NCBI RefSeq assembly: GCF_946479715.1
Contig: NZ_CAMLHF010000209.1
Location: forward strand, 1 to 9,562
Origin: an uncultured Pedobacter sp.
GTDB lineage: Bacteria; Bacteroidota; Bacteroidia; Sphingobacteriales; Sphingobacteriaceae
Direction of reading: 5' to 3'
Length of the DNA: 9,562 bases
Shown: piece by piece, positions 1 to 6,075 of the stretch
How the letters are laid out: the number at the start of each line of letters is the position of its first letter
Position numbering within the stretch: the first letter of the stretch is position 1
The notes under the pieces: generated by a model
Database searches by the model: none
Told to the model about the DNA's origin: nothing
What the model saw: the letters and a program-made list of their open reading frames with translations, nothing else
Made by a program: the position numbers and the translations under genes

Positions 1-47
1 TCTCCGCCTTTAAGTTGTTCCAGTAATATTTGGTCTTCATCTTCCAT
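1..47 (-). CDS. N-terminal fragment of a probable ECF-type RNA polymerase sigma factor (cut by window edge)
   Basis: Reading the minus strand from an ATG at 47-45 gives MEDEDQILLEQLKGG followed by GA-, an open frame to the window edge. An acidic start followed by LLEQLKxGD/E is the usual opening of Bacteroidota sigma-70 family (ECF/FecI-like) factors, where it leads into region 2. Only 15 complete codons are visible, so no sigma domain can be confirmed; the call rests on recognising the N-terminus and on the gene-like promoter spacing upstream. In this group such factors often pair with a FecR-type anti-sigma factor and SusC/SusD-like genes, which would lie outside the window to the left. It is transcribed away from the metallopeptidase gene. 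The fragment could also be another short acidic N-terminus. Confidence 0.55.
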   Translation of the reverse strand, partial: MEDEDQILLEQLKGG

Positions 48-78
48 TATGAACTCAGGTAAACTAAAGATATAAGTT

Positions 79-108
79 CAAATGAATAATATCAAAATTT
101 TACACAAA
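79..108 (-). promoter_or_regulatory. Candidate Bacteroidota promoter for the sigma-factor gene
   Basis: On the minus strand a TTTG (complement of 105-108) is followed after an 18-base spacer by TTCATTTG (complement of 79-86). The second element matches the Bacteroidota -7 consensus TAnnTTTG at five of six fixed positions. The implied start of transcription would leave a leader of roughly 25 bases before the ATG at 47. The -33 element lies inside the palindrome at 105-114, so a protein bound there would be placed to block initiation. This is motif matching by eye only. Confidence 0.4.
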
Positions 109-114
109 CGTTTG
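105..114. promoter_or_regulatory. Palindrome CAAACGTTTG, candidate LacI-type operator
   Basis: This is a perfect 10-base inverted repeat centred on CG, embedded in ACAAACGTTTGCAT. CG-centred palindromes of this shape are typical of LacI/CcpA-family operators, and such regulators occur in Bacteroidota sugar-use loci. It overlaps the candidate -33 element of the sigma-factor promoter. The binding protein is not identified. Confidence 0.35.
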
Positions 115-150
115 CATAAATTTTCGACATGCAGAAGCGTTTTTATTCAA

Positions 151-164
151 TTCTTTGCAAAGAA
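151..164. promoter_or_regulatory. Perfect 14-base palindrome TTCTTTGCAAAGAA
   Basis: This is an uninterrupted inverted repeat with no loop, so it suits a dimeric DNA-binding protein better than an RNA hairpin. Its right half, GCAAAGAA, recurs as a direct copy at 213-220. No known regulator is recognised from the motif. Confidence 0.35.
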
Positions 165-242
165 ATTTCAAATCGGGAAATGTTATTTGGAAATCTGCTG
201 ACGTAATTTTAAGCAAAGAATGGACATTCTACTGAGACATGG

Positions 243-254
243 GGCTTTAAAGCC
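243..254. promoter_or_regulatory. Perfect 12-base palindrome GGCTTTAAAGCC
   Basis: This is an uninterrupted inverted repeat just upstream of the near-palindrome at 260-269 and about 35 bases upstream of the candidate promoter for the peptidase gene. The position suits an operator or activator site. Chance occurrence in AT-rich DNA cannot be excluded. Confidence 0.25.
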
Positions 255-259
255 TTTAT

Positions 260-269
260 CAAACGCTTG
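260..269. promoter_or_regulatory. Near-palindrome CAAACGCTTG, second CG-centred site
   Basis: It differs by one base from the palindrome at 105-114. It lies about 20 bases upstream of the candidate -33 element of the peptidase promoter. Related octamers occur at 135-142 (reverse orientation) and 4291-4298, so the motif may be a shared operator. Confidence 0.3.
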
Positions 270-287
270 CGCAGCAGTTATAACACC

Positions 288-316
288 TTGACTTACAACA
301 TTGCTGGATACTTTAT
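288..316 (+). promoter_or_regulatory. Weak candidate promoter for the metallopeptidase lipoprotein gene
   Basis: A TTG at 288-290 is followed 18 bases later by TACTTTAT at 309-316, which matches TAnnTTTG at four of six fixed positions. The implied leader to the ATG at 353 is about 30 bases. The match is partial and was found by eye. Confidence 0.22.
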
Positions 317-352
317 TACTTTTTCATATCAATTCATCCTAAACCAAATTTT

Positions 353-1960
353 ATGAAAAAAAGTAATCTTTTATTAGCGTGCGTTTTTTGCAGTATTCTC
401 TTCACATTTTCATGTAAGAAGGCAGAACACATCCAATCAGAAGAAAAAAATTTGTCGGTTCATGACTCCACTGCCGAAATTATTACCCAAACCCGAAATG
501 TAAACATCGTTTACTTTGTACCCAGCGACCTGGATACATTAGCCGGCTACCAAAAGAGATTGAGCGACCTATTATTGTGGACCCAGGAATGGTACAAACA
601 GGAAATGAACCGCAATGGTTATGGCTATAAAACTTTCGGCCTTGCCAATGATGGTTCAGATGGTGTAAAAATCATTACGATAAGAGGTAGTTTACCTAAA
701 AGCGGCTATCCATATTCAGGTGGCTCGGGAGCGGTAGCTAGTGAAGTGAATGCTTATTTTGCTGCTCATCCGGCCGATAATACCAGCGACCATACGCTGA
801 TCATTATACCAAGATATTCCATTGGCGCCAATGGTACGCCTAGTGGTGGTCCTTTTTATGGTACCGGCAGGTGGTGTTATGCACTTGACTATGAAGAAAT
901 GGATATCCAGAACCTTGGCAAAACTGACGCTGTTGGCAATAGATTCAGTGTATGGTTCGGCGGCATGGTTCATGAATTAGGCCACGGACTGAACCTGCCG
1001 CATAACAGGCAAAAGGTTTCGGAAGATGCTACTCTGGGCATGGCTTTAATGTGGGCGGGTAATGGTACACTAGGTAAAAGCCCTACTTTTTTAACTGCTG
1101 TTGATGCGGCAGTTTTAAACACCAATCAGGTATTTAACAACAATAGCAATACGTACTATGGCTCAGTAACGTCGAGCATCAATAAAATATATGCAAGCTA
1201 TTCAAGTGCGCAGGCTTCGATTGTGGTATCGGGTAAATTTACATCAACTGGCAATGTAACGAGCATTCTCTATTTCAATGATCCTAACGTGAACAATGAA
1301 GGTACGGGTGTGAACCACGATTACAACGCCATAGGCTGGGAATCGAAAAAAATAGGTACCGACAGCTTTAGGGTGGTGATGCCTATTGCCGATCTGGTAG
1401 AAAAGGCAGACGGGATTCCATATGAATTAAAGGTTAAACTGGTACACGATAATGGTACTGTTACTCAGCAAATCTATAGCTATACATTTGCCGGTGGAAT
1501 TCCTGTTTTAAATTTCAGTACCAGAAACGAGCTTAGCAAAACAGGCTGGAGCATTGCTTCATTCAGCTCTGAAGAAACAAGCGGTGAAGGTGCCGTAAAT
1601 GGCAGGGCCAACACATTGATTGATGGAAGTGGAAGCACTTACTGGCATTCGCGCTGGTCAAGTTCAGCAACCTCCTACCCTCATAATGTGGTGATAGATC
1701 TGGGATCTTCTAAAACAGCAAGTGGTCTTAGTTTAACTCAACGCAGCGGTTTAAGCCGCGCGGTCAAGAATTTCGAGGTATTGACCAGCACAGATGGCAT
1801 CAATTTTACTTCGGTAAACAATTATGTTGCAGCAAATGCAGACGGACCTCAATATTTTGATTTTGGAAGTGCAAAAACTTTCAGGTATATAAAGGTTATC
1901 GCCAATTCTGCACATGACGGATTACAGTTTGCAGCTTTAGCCGAGTTGGGATTGTATTAA
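353..1960 (+). CDS. Surface lipoprotein zinc metallopeptidase (metzincin-like) with C-terminal F5/8 (discoidin) domain
   Basis: The 535-residue product begins with a basic, hydrophobic signal ending in FTFSC, a lipobox with Cys21 as the lipidated residue, so it is probably a membrane-anchored lipoprotein. The catalytic region (about 45-240) contains HELGHGLNLPH at 207-217. This is the zinc-binding HExxHxxxxxH of metzincins, with ligands His207, His211 and His217 and the general base Glu208. The usual Gly before the third His is Asn214. A possible Met-turn follows around GMALM (229-233). Residues about 265-380 look like an Ig-like beta domain. Residues about 397-535 are a discoidin/F5-8 type C fold, containing STYWHSRW and ending RYIKVIA...AALAELGLY, a class that often binds carbohydrate. 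Peptidases with such domains commonly attack glycoproteins or cell-surface proteins; the substrate here is unknown. The ATG at 353 is chosen because the signal peptide begins there. The gene is monocistronic and ends at a strong terminator. Confidence 0.8.
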   Translation: MKKSNLLLACVFCSILFTFSCKKAEHIQSEEKNLSVHDSTAEIITQTRNVNIVYFVPSDLDTLAGYQKRLSDLLLWTQEWYKQEMNRNGYGYKTFGLANDGSDGVKIITIRGSLPKSGYPYSGGSGAVASEVNAYFAAHPADNTSDHTLIIIPRYSIGANGTPSGGPFYGTGRWCYALDYEEMDIQNLGKTDAVGNRFSVWFGGMVHELGHGLNLPHNRQKVSEDATLGMALMWAGNGTLGKSPTFLTAVDAAVLNTNQVFNNNSNTYYGSVTSSINKIYASYSSAQASIVVSGKFTSTGNVTSILYFNDPNVNNEGTGVNHDYNAIGWESKKIGTDSFRVVMPIADLVEKADGIPYELKVKLVHDNGTVTQQIYSYTFAGGIPVLNFSTRNELSKTGWSIASFSSEETSGEGAVNGRANTLIDGSGSTYWHSRWSSSATSYPHNVVIDLGSSKTASGLSLTQRSGLSRAVKNFEVLTSTDGINFTSVNNYVAANADGPQYFDFGSAKTFRYIKVIANSAHDGLQFAALAELGLY

Positions 1961-1982
1961 TTAGGGAAGGTTAGTTAATAGT

Positions 1983-2020
1983 AACAGGGGGCGTTCATAC
2001 TTTTTGAACACCCCCTTGTT
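1983..2020. terminator. Strong hairpin terminator between convergent genes
   Basis: The left arm 1983-1997 (AACAGGGGGCGTTCA) pairs with the right arm 2005-2020. The stem has 14 pairs, one C-A mismatch, one bulged T and a 7-base loop. A T-rich run (ATTTTA) follows on the plus side, suiting rho-independent termination of the peptidase gene, which stops 22 bases upstream. The same hairpin lies just past the stop of the convergent receptor gene and may serve both strands, although the minus-strand side has no long U-tract. Confidence 0.75.
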
Positions 2021-2036
2021 ATTTTAGACAGCAGAC

Positions 2037-4217
2037 TTACAAACCTTTAATTCTATTCTGTTCATCCCAGGCGCCATTCCGATCTCTGAGCCTCTTGTTG
2101 TTCTTAGCATTTTTGCTGATCCTATAACTGAAAGAAAGTATAACTGTTCGGGTATCCTGCCTGTTTCTAAATGCAGCACTGGAACCAACTACGTTATGGA
2201 TACTGCCTTTACGGATAGCTGAATAGAATAAATCGCTGCCATTAATCCCTATGGAACCATTACCTGAAAACAGTTGCTTTTTAACTCCCGCTCTAATGCC
2301 TGCTATCCCAAAACTTGTTACCTGATTGGAATAATTACGCCCTCCCCAGTCAAAAGCAAGATCAGCACTCCAGGTTTTGCTTAAAGAAAAGCGGTTATAC
2401 CAGTTAAATGACTGCATAACCACAGCTGTATCTACAGTAATCCCGTTGAATTCAGATTGTAAATGTACCCGTTCAGGATTGACCGTAAAATCGGCATTCC
2501 ACCATTTGAAAATATCCTGATTATACGAAAGCATTAATCCTGTTAAGATGACGGAGCCGACGTTTTCCGGTTTCTTGATATATACATCATTAATGGCTTT
2601 GATAACAGGGCTACTGGTATTGGACATAAATGAATAATAAACGTTGGTGGTCAGTTTATCCTTAAATACATGAGTGAGCTGAACGTTATTGGTAAACTCA
2701 GGACTAAGAAATGGATTCCCGGACTCCTGATTATATTTTTGCACTACCATAAGAAAAGGATTCAGCTGATCATATGCCGGTCTGTTGATGCGTTTTCCGT
2801 AGCTTAAAAAGAACTGATTCTGATTTGTAGAATCGGGCTTATAGGAAAGGAAGAATGAAGGGAAAGCATTGAAGTAATTCCTTACAAAGGATGAATCTGA
2901 TTTTTGTATGTTCCCCAGCTGATGCCCCCTGGAACTGGTATGTTCCATCCTAAGCCCCACCTTAATACCAAGCTCACCAAGCTCTCGGTATCCCTCTATA
3001 TAAAAGGCATTTATGTTTTCACGGTATAAGAATGCGTTTGTTCTGTTATAATCCGGTTGTTCCAGTTCGGCAACGCCAGAAAAGTAGTTGGCCTGGTTAT
3101 CTGTTTTTATAAAGCTTGATTTTAGACCCGCACTGAGTTTGTAATTATTTTTTAATGAGAATGAATAATCGGCCCGGGCAGAAAAGATATCTATTGTTCT
3201 TGGAAGATCTCCTCTGATACGTTCTAATCCCAATGCCTGACCAGAGGCACTGTAACTATTGTTGCCAAAAAGTTGGTTGTTGGCGGAATTGTAGTGTGTG
3301 TAATCGACATCTATACTGAGCTCGGTTCCTGTACTATCGAACTGGTGCAGCATATTTAAATTCATTGTACCATTCTTGAACAGGTTGTTTACGCTATGAC
3401 TGGAGTTTACTATAGAGTCCAATTCATGATTGCCGTTCATCATTAAATTCTCAATCCCTCCATGTTCGTTAACCCGATTCCTTAACCCGTTGAAAATAAA
3501 ACCAATGGTAGTTCTTTTGTTCAGGTAATAATCGACTCCTACTTTTACATTGCTGTTGTGCCTGTTGTAAAGTATTTCTCCTTGCTGTTCCAATATTGAA
3601 GTTAAGCTGCCTGTCTCATTTTTAAAGCTTCGGGTTGCCGAGGAATTCTGGAAATCTTTAGGGCTGCCGGCCCCTACATTTGTGAAAAGGTTTAGTTTGT
3701 TTATCCGATAGTTAAAATTGAAGGAGCCATTTATTTTTCTATAAATCCCCTTTCCACCATTTAAGGTTATACCGGTATTGAAGCCCTGCTGCTTACTTTT
3801 TTTTGTTAAGATATTGATAACGCCACCACTGCCTGCTGCATCATACCTGGCCGGAGGATTGGGGATCAGCTCGACCTTATCTAACTGATCTGTTCCCATA
3901 GTTTTCAAATAAGATACCAGATCGGCGCCCGACAAATAGGTTAACTTGCCATCAATATAAACCGTGACTCCCTTACCCATCAGGTTAATTGCACCTTCTT
4001 CGGTAACCCTTAGGCCAGGCAACCGGCTCAGGAGCTCAAACGCGTTGGTACCAGCAACGTTAATAAGACCATCAACATTTACTATAGTGCGGTCAATTTT
4101 ACGCTCTATAGCCTTTTTACGGGTGGTAATTTTTACTTCTTTAAGGTCCGTTGTTTGAGCCATGGAAGAAGTTGCGATCAGACAGAGTATTAGAAAAATT
4201 TTCATCATAATTAGCAT
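2037..4217 (-). CDS. TonB-dependent-receptor-like outer-membrane beta-barrel protein (OMP_b-brl_3 type)
   Basis: The product has 726 residues. A signal peptide (cleavage likely after SSMA, residue 20) leads straight into a plug domain (about 25-140). The plug holds the VKITTRKKAIERK segment, the FELLSRLPGL motif and the PARYDAAGSGGVINILTKK box at 122-140. The rest is a beta-barrel rich in alternating aromatic strands, as in the Bacteroidota outer-membrane beta-barrel family. There is no N-terminal CarboxypepD_reg-like or STN domain, so it is shorter than SusC-type receptors. After the last recognisable strand (TVILSFSYRIS) comes a hydrophilic tail of about 25 residues ending DEQNRIKGL. The gene is divergent from the histidine kinase gene, suggesting a shared regulatory unit. 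The ligand is unknown. Three Met codons (4217, 4208, 4205) could be the start; all give a workable signal peptide. Confidence 0.82.
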   Translation of the reverse strand: MLIMMKIFLILCLIATSSMAQTTDLKEVKITTRKKAIERKIDRTIVNVDGLINVAGTNAFELLSRLPGLRVTEEGAINLMGKGVTVYIDGKLTYLSGADLVSYLKTMGTDQLDKVELIPNPPARYDAAGSGGVINILTKKSKQQGFNTGITLNGGKGIYRKINGSFNFNYRINKLNLFTNVGAGSPKDFQNSSATRSFKNETGSLTSILEQQGEILYNRHNSNVKVGVDYYLNKRTTIGFIFNGLRNRVNEHGGIENLMMNGNHELDSIVNSSHSVNNLFKNGTMNLNMLHQFDSTGTELSIDVDYTHYNSANNQLFGNNSYSASGQALGLERIRGDLPRTIDIFSARADYSFSLKNNYKLSAGLKSSFIKTDNQANYFSGVAELEQPDYNRTNAFLYRENINAFYIEGYRELGELGIKVGLRMEHTSSRGHQLGNIQKSDSSFVRNYFNAFPSFFLSYKPDSTNQNQFFLSYGKRINRPAYDQLNPFLMVVQKYNQESGNPFLSPEFTNNVQLTHVFKDKLTTNVYYSFMSNTSSPVIKAINDVYIKKPENVGSVILTGLMLSYNQDIFKWWNADFTVNPERVHLQSEFNGITVDTAVVMQSFNWYNRFSLSKTWSADLAFDWGGRNYSNQVTSFGIAGIRAGVKKQLFSGNGSIGINGSDLFYSAIRKGSIHNVVGSSAAFRNRQDTRTVILSFSYRISKNAKNNKRLRDRNGAWDEQNRIKGL

Positions 4218-4331
4218 TAAGTTTCAACCAAATTAGCTCCGCCGGGCTTTCAGGAAAAGACTAATCGGTGAACAAGGCGATGTCCTCGACAAACGCTTAA
4301 AAAGGGGTATATTCTGATGAGCTAAATAGTG

Positions 4332-4339
4332 TATTTTTG
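4332..4339 (+). promoter_or_regulatory. Perfect TAnnTTTG -7 box abutting the kinase start codon
   Basis: TATTTTTG fits the Bacteroidota -7 consensus exactly and ends three bases before the ATG at 4343. If used, transcription would begin at or next to the start codon, giving a leaderless or nearly leaderless mRNA. No convincing -33 TTTG lies at the expected distance (only TTCTG at 4312-4316). The rest of the 125-base divergent region (4218-4342) contains a CAAACGCTT element at 4290-4298 and no reading frame of note. Confidence 0.3.
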
Positions 4340-4342
4340 GGT

Positions 4343-5371
4343 ATGAAGAAAAACCTCTGGCCCCTAATGGGTGCCTTTATTGTTTTTTACATGTTAGTTC
4401 ATGGGAGTGGGCACCTGCCAGGCTTACTCCGTGGGAAGTGGACGCTGGTAGATGAACGTAGTTTAACAGTACAGGCGCTGAGTATGTTAACAGACCTCAG
4501 TATTTCATTCCTGTTCGTTTTGTCGACCTATATGGTAATGCATAAATATTACCCTAACAGGAAGTATATCGGGCTGTTTCTTAATATAGGCCTTATTATC
4601 AGTATTGCTTTTATCAGCTGTTTTTTAACCAGTTATGCAGCAACCCTCGCACTATCTCGGGATCCCGTGAGGTTAAATCTTTTTTTCAGAAATAACGTAC
4701 TCATTTATATCCTGCACACCATTTTTGCAATGGTATTCTATTTCTTCACGTATACCCGGCAAAAGGAACTGGAGCAAAAAGAATTAGAATTGCAGAACCG
4801 TACATCAGAGCTTTCATTTCTTCGCTCACAAGTCAACCCGCATTTCCTGTTCAACAACCTCAATACAATTTATTCCCTGGTTTACCATAAATCCGAACAG
4901 GCCTTACCGGCAATCTCGGGGCTTTCAGAATTGCTGAGGTATATGCTCTATGACAGCAGTGAAAAAATAGAACTGGAGCAGGAGATCAGTTACATCGAGA
5001 AATATATCTCCCTTCAGCAGTTACGTTTTGAAAACCCTGTTGCCGTAAATATGAAGGTAACGGGTAATGTAAAGGAAATGAAGGTACCACCGTTATTGCT
5101 GATTCCCTTTGTAGAGAATGCATTTAAACATGGAGATGTCTCGGAAAGTAAAGAATGGCTATGGATAGACATCAATATGACTGGTGCTGAGCTGATATTT
5201 TCATGTATCAATACCAAAGCGAGTAAAAACAAGGATTTTACCGGGGGAATTGGAATAGACAACGTAACGAAGAGACTTGAACTGCTTTTTAAAGGCCGTT
5301 ACGAATTGGATATCAGAGATAATGAACATCAATTTACAGTTAAACTTGACCTGAACAATGAAGAATGGTAA
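4343..5371 (+). CDS. LytS-type sensor histidine kinase (His_kinase / HATPase_c)
   Basis: The 342-residue inner-membrane kinase has four predicted membrane helices (about 5-20, 46-66, 76-97, 117-137). A Glu/Lys/Leu-rich coiled coil (138-160) leads to the phosphoacceptor box QVNPHFLFNNLN with His167, which is diagnostic of the LytS/YehU class. The ATPase part shows PFVENAFKHG with Glu258 and Asn259 (N box) and GGIGIDNVTKRL from 301 (G box), so it appears catalytically complete. No extracytoplasmic sensor domain is present, so the signal is probably sensed in the membrane or through a partner. The divergent outer-membrane receptor is a candidate. I chose the ATG at 4343 over an in-frame TTG six bases upstream, because the TTG falls inside the -7-like box and adds only two residues. 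The 3' end overlaps the response regulator by 14 bases, indicating translational coupling. Confidence 0.9.
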   Translation: MKKNLWPLMGAFIVFYMLVHGSGHLPGLLRGKWTLVDERSLTVQALSMLTDLSISFLFVLSTYMVMHKYYPNRKYIGLFLNIGLIISIAFISCFLTSYAATLALSRDPVRLNLFFRNNVLIYILHTIFAMVFYFFTYTRQKELEQKELELQNRTSELSFLRSQVNPHFLFNNLNTIYSLVYHKSEQALPAISGLSELLRYMLYDSSEKIELEQEISYIEKYISLQQLRFENPVAVNMKVTGNVKEMKVPPLLLIPFVENAFKHGDVSESKEWLWIDINMTGAELIFSCINTKASKNKDFTGGIGIDNVTKRLELLFKGRYELDIRDNEHQFTVKLDLNNEEW

Positions 5372-6068
5372 CGTCCTGCACTGCATAGTCCTCGATGATG
5401 AGATCCATGCCGTTAAGCTGCTGGCAGATTATGTACTGCGTACAAACGGACTTGAACTGATATTGAAAACCACAGACCCGACAGCAGCTGTCGATCTCAT
5501 TCATAACGGCAACGTCGACCTGATCTTCCTAGACATTCAAATGCCCAATCTTACGGGTATCGAGGTAATGAATATCATTCGTCAGAGACAAACAAAGGTC
5601 ATCCTCACAACAGCTTATTCGGAATATGCCTTAACTGGCTTCGAATACGATGCAATTGACTACTTAATGAAGCCCATCACTTTTGAAAGATTTTTGATTG
5701 CAGTAAACAAAGCTAAGAAACGAATGAATTTAAGCGCTCCGGAAGCGATGGAACCTGACCATATTTTCATTAAGGTAGAGCACAGGCTGCAGAAAATCTT
5801 GTTTTCATCAATCCACTACATCGAAGGCCTGGGCGATTACATCAGTTTTCATACCTCAGGAGGCAGAGTGCTTTCGTTGGAGCGCATGAAACATATTGAA
5901 TTGATCCTACCCCAACATCTTTTTTTAAGGATACACAAGTCGTATATCATTAACACCAGCCATATTGATTTTGTAGAAAGAGGCAGGATTGTGATCGATA
6001 AAAACTACCTGCCAATTGGCGAAACCTATAAGGATATGGTAAATAAGAAGTTGGGGTTTAAAAGTTAA
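5358..6068 (+). CDS. LytTR-family response regulator
   Basis: The 236-residue product has an N-terminal receiver domain (about 7-120) with acidic pocket Asp13/Asp14, phosphoacceptor Asp59 in DLIFLDIQMPN, switch Thr85 in LTTAY and Lys105 in YLMKP. All key receiver residues are present. Residues about 136-234 form a LytTR DNA-binding domain, with HYIEGLGDYISFHT, the LPQHLFLRIHKSYIIN segment and the closing LPIGETYK motif. It should be phosphorylated by the overlapping upstream LytS-type kinase and then act as a transcriptional regulator. The adjacent divergent receptor gene is the likeliest visible target, although I could not identify a convincing pair of LytTR half-sites in 4218-4342. The gene starts within the kinase gene (ATG at 5358) and stops only 7 bases before the end of the convergent glycosidase gene. 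Confidence 0.93.
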   Translation: MKNGNVLHCIVLDDEIHAVKLLADYVLRTNGLELILKTTDPTAAVDLIHNGNVDLIFLDIQMPNLTGIEVMNIIRQRQTKVILTTAYSEYALTGFEYDAIDYLMKPITFERFLIAVNKAKKRMNLSAPEAMEPDHIFIKVEHRLQKILFSSIHYIEGLGDYISFHTSGGRVLSLERMKHIELILPQHLFLRIHKSYIINTSHIDFVERGRIVIDKNYLPIGETYKDMVNKKLGFKS

Positions 6069-6075
6069 AGCCTGC

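Larger units (their letters stand above)
48..352. other. Palindrome-rich divergent intergenic region
   Basis: These 305 bases lie between two divergently transcribed genes and hold no convincing reading frame. They are AT-rich and contain three perfect palindromes (105-114, 151-164, 243-254) and one near-perfect palindrome (260-269). They also contain a repeated octamer GCAAAGAA (157-164 and 213-220) and one weak to moderate promoter candidate in each direction. The region probably carries the control sequences of both flanking genes. Confidence 0.6.

Noticed and set aside
716..973. Minus-strand open frame opposite the metallopeptidase catalytic region
   Set aside because: It is antisense to conserved coding sequence, with no family resemblance and no promoter or start context.
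4337..4342. In-frame TTG as the start of the histidine kinase
   Set aside because: It falls inside the -7-like box and adds only two residues before an ATG with a better start context, so the ATG at 4343 is preferred.
4218..4342. LytTR binding site (paired direct repeats) upstream of the receptor and kinase genes
   Set aside because: One partial match (AGCGTTTGT on the minus strand) was seen, but no second half-site at the expected spacing, so it is not called.
5014..5386. Minus-strand open frames over the 3' half of the kinase gene
   Set aside because: They are antisense to the conserved ATPase domain and low-complexity in character, so they are taken as shadows.
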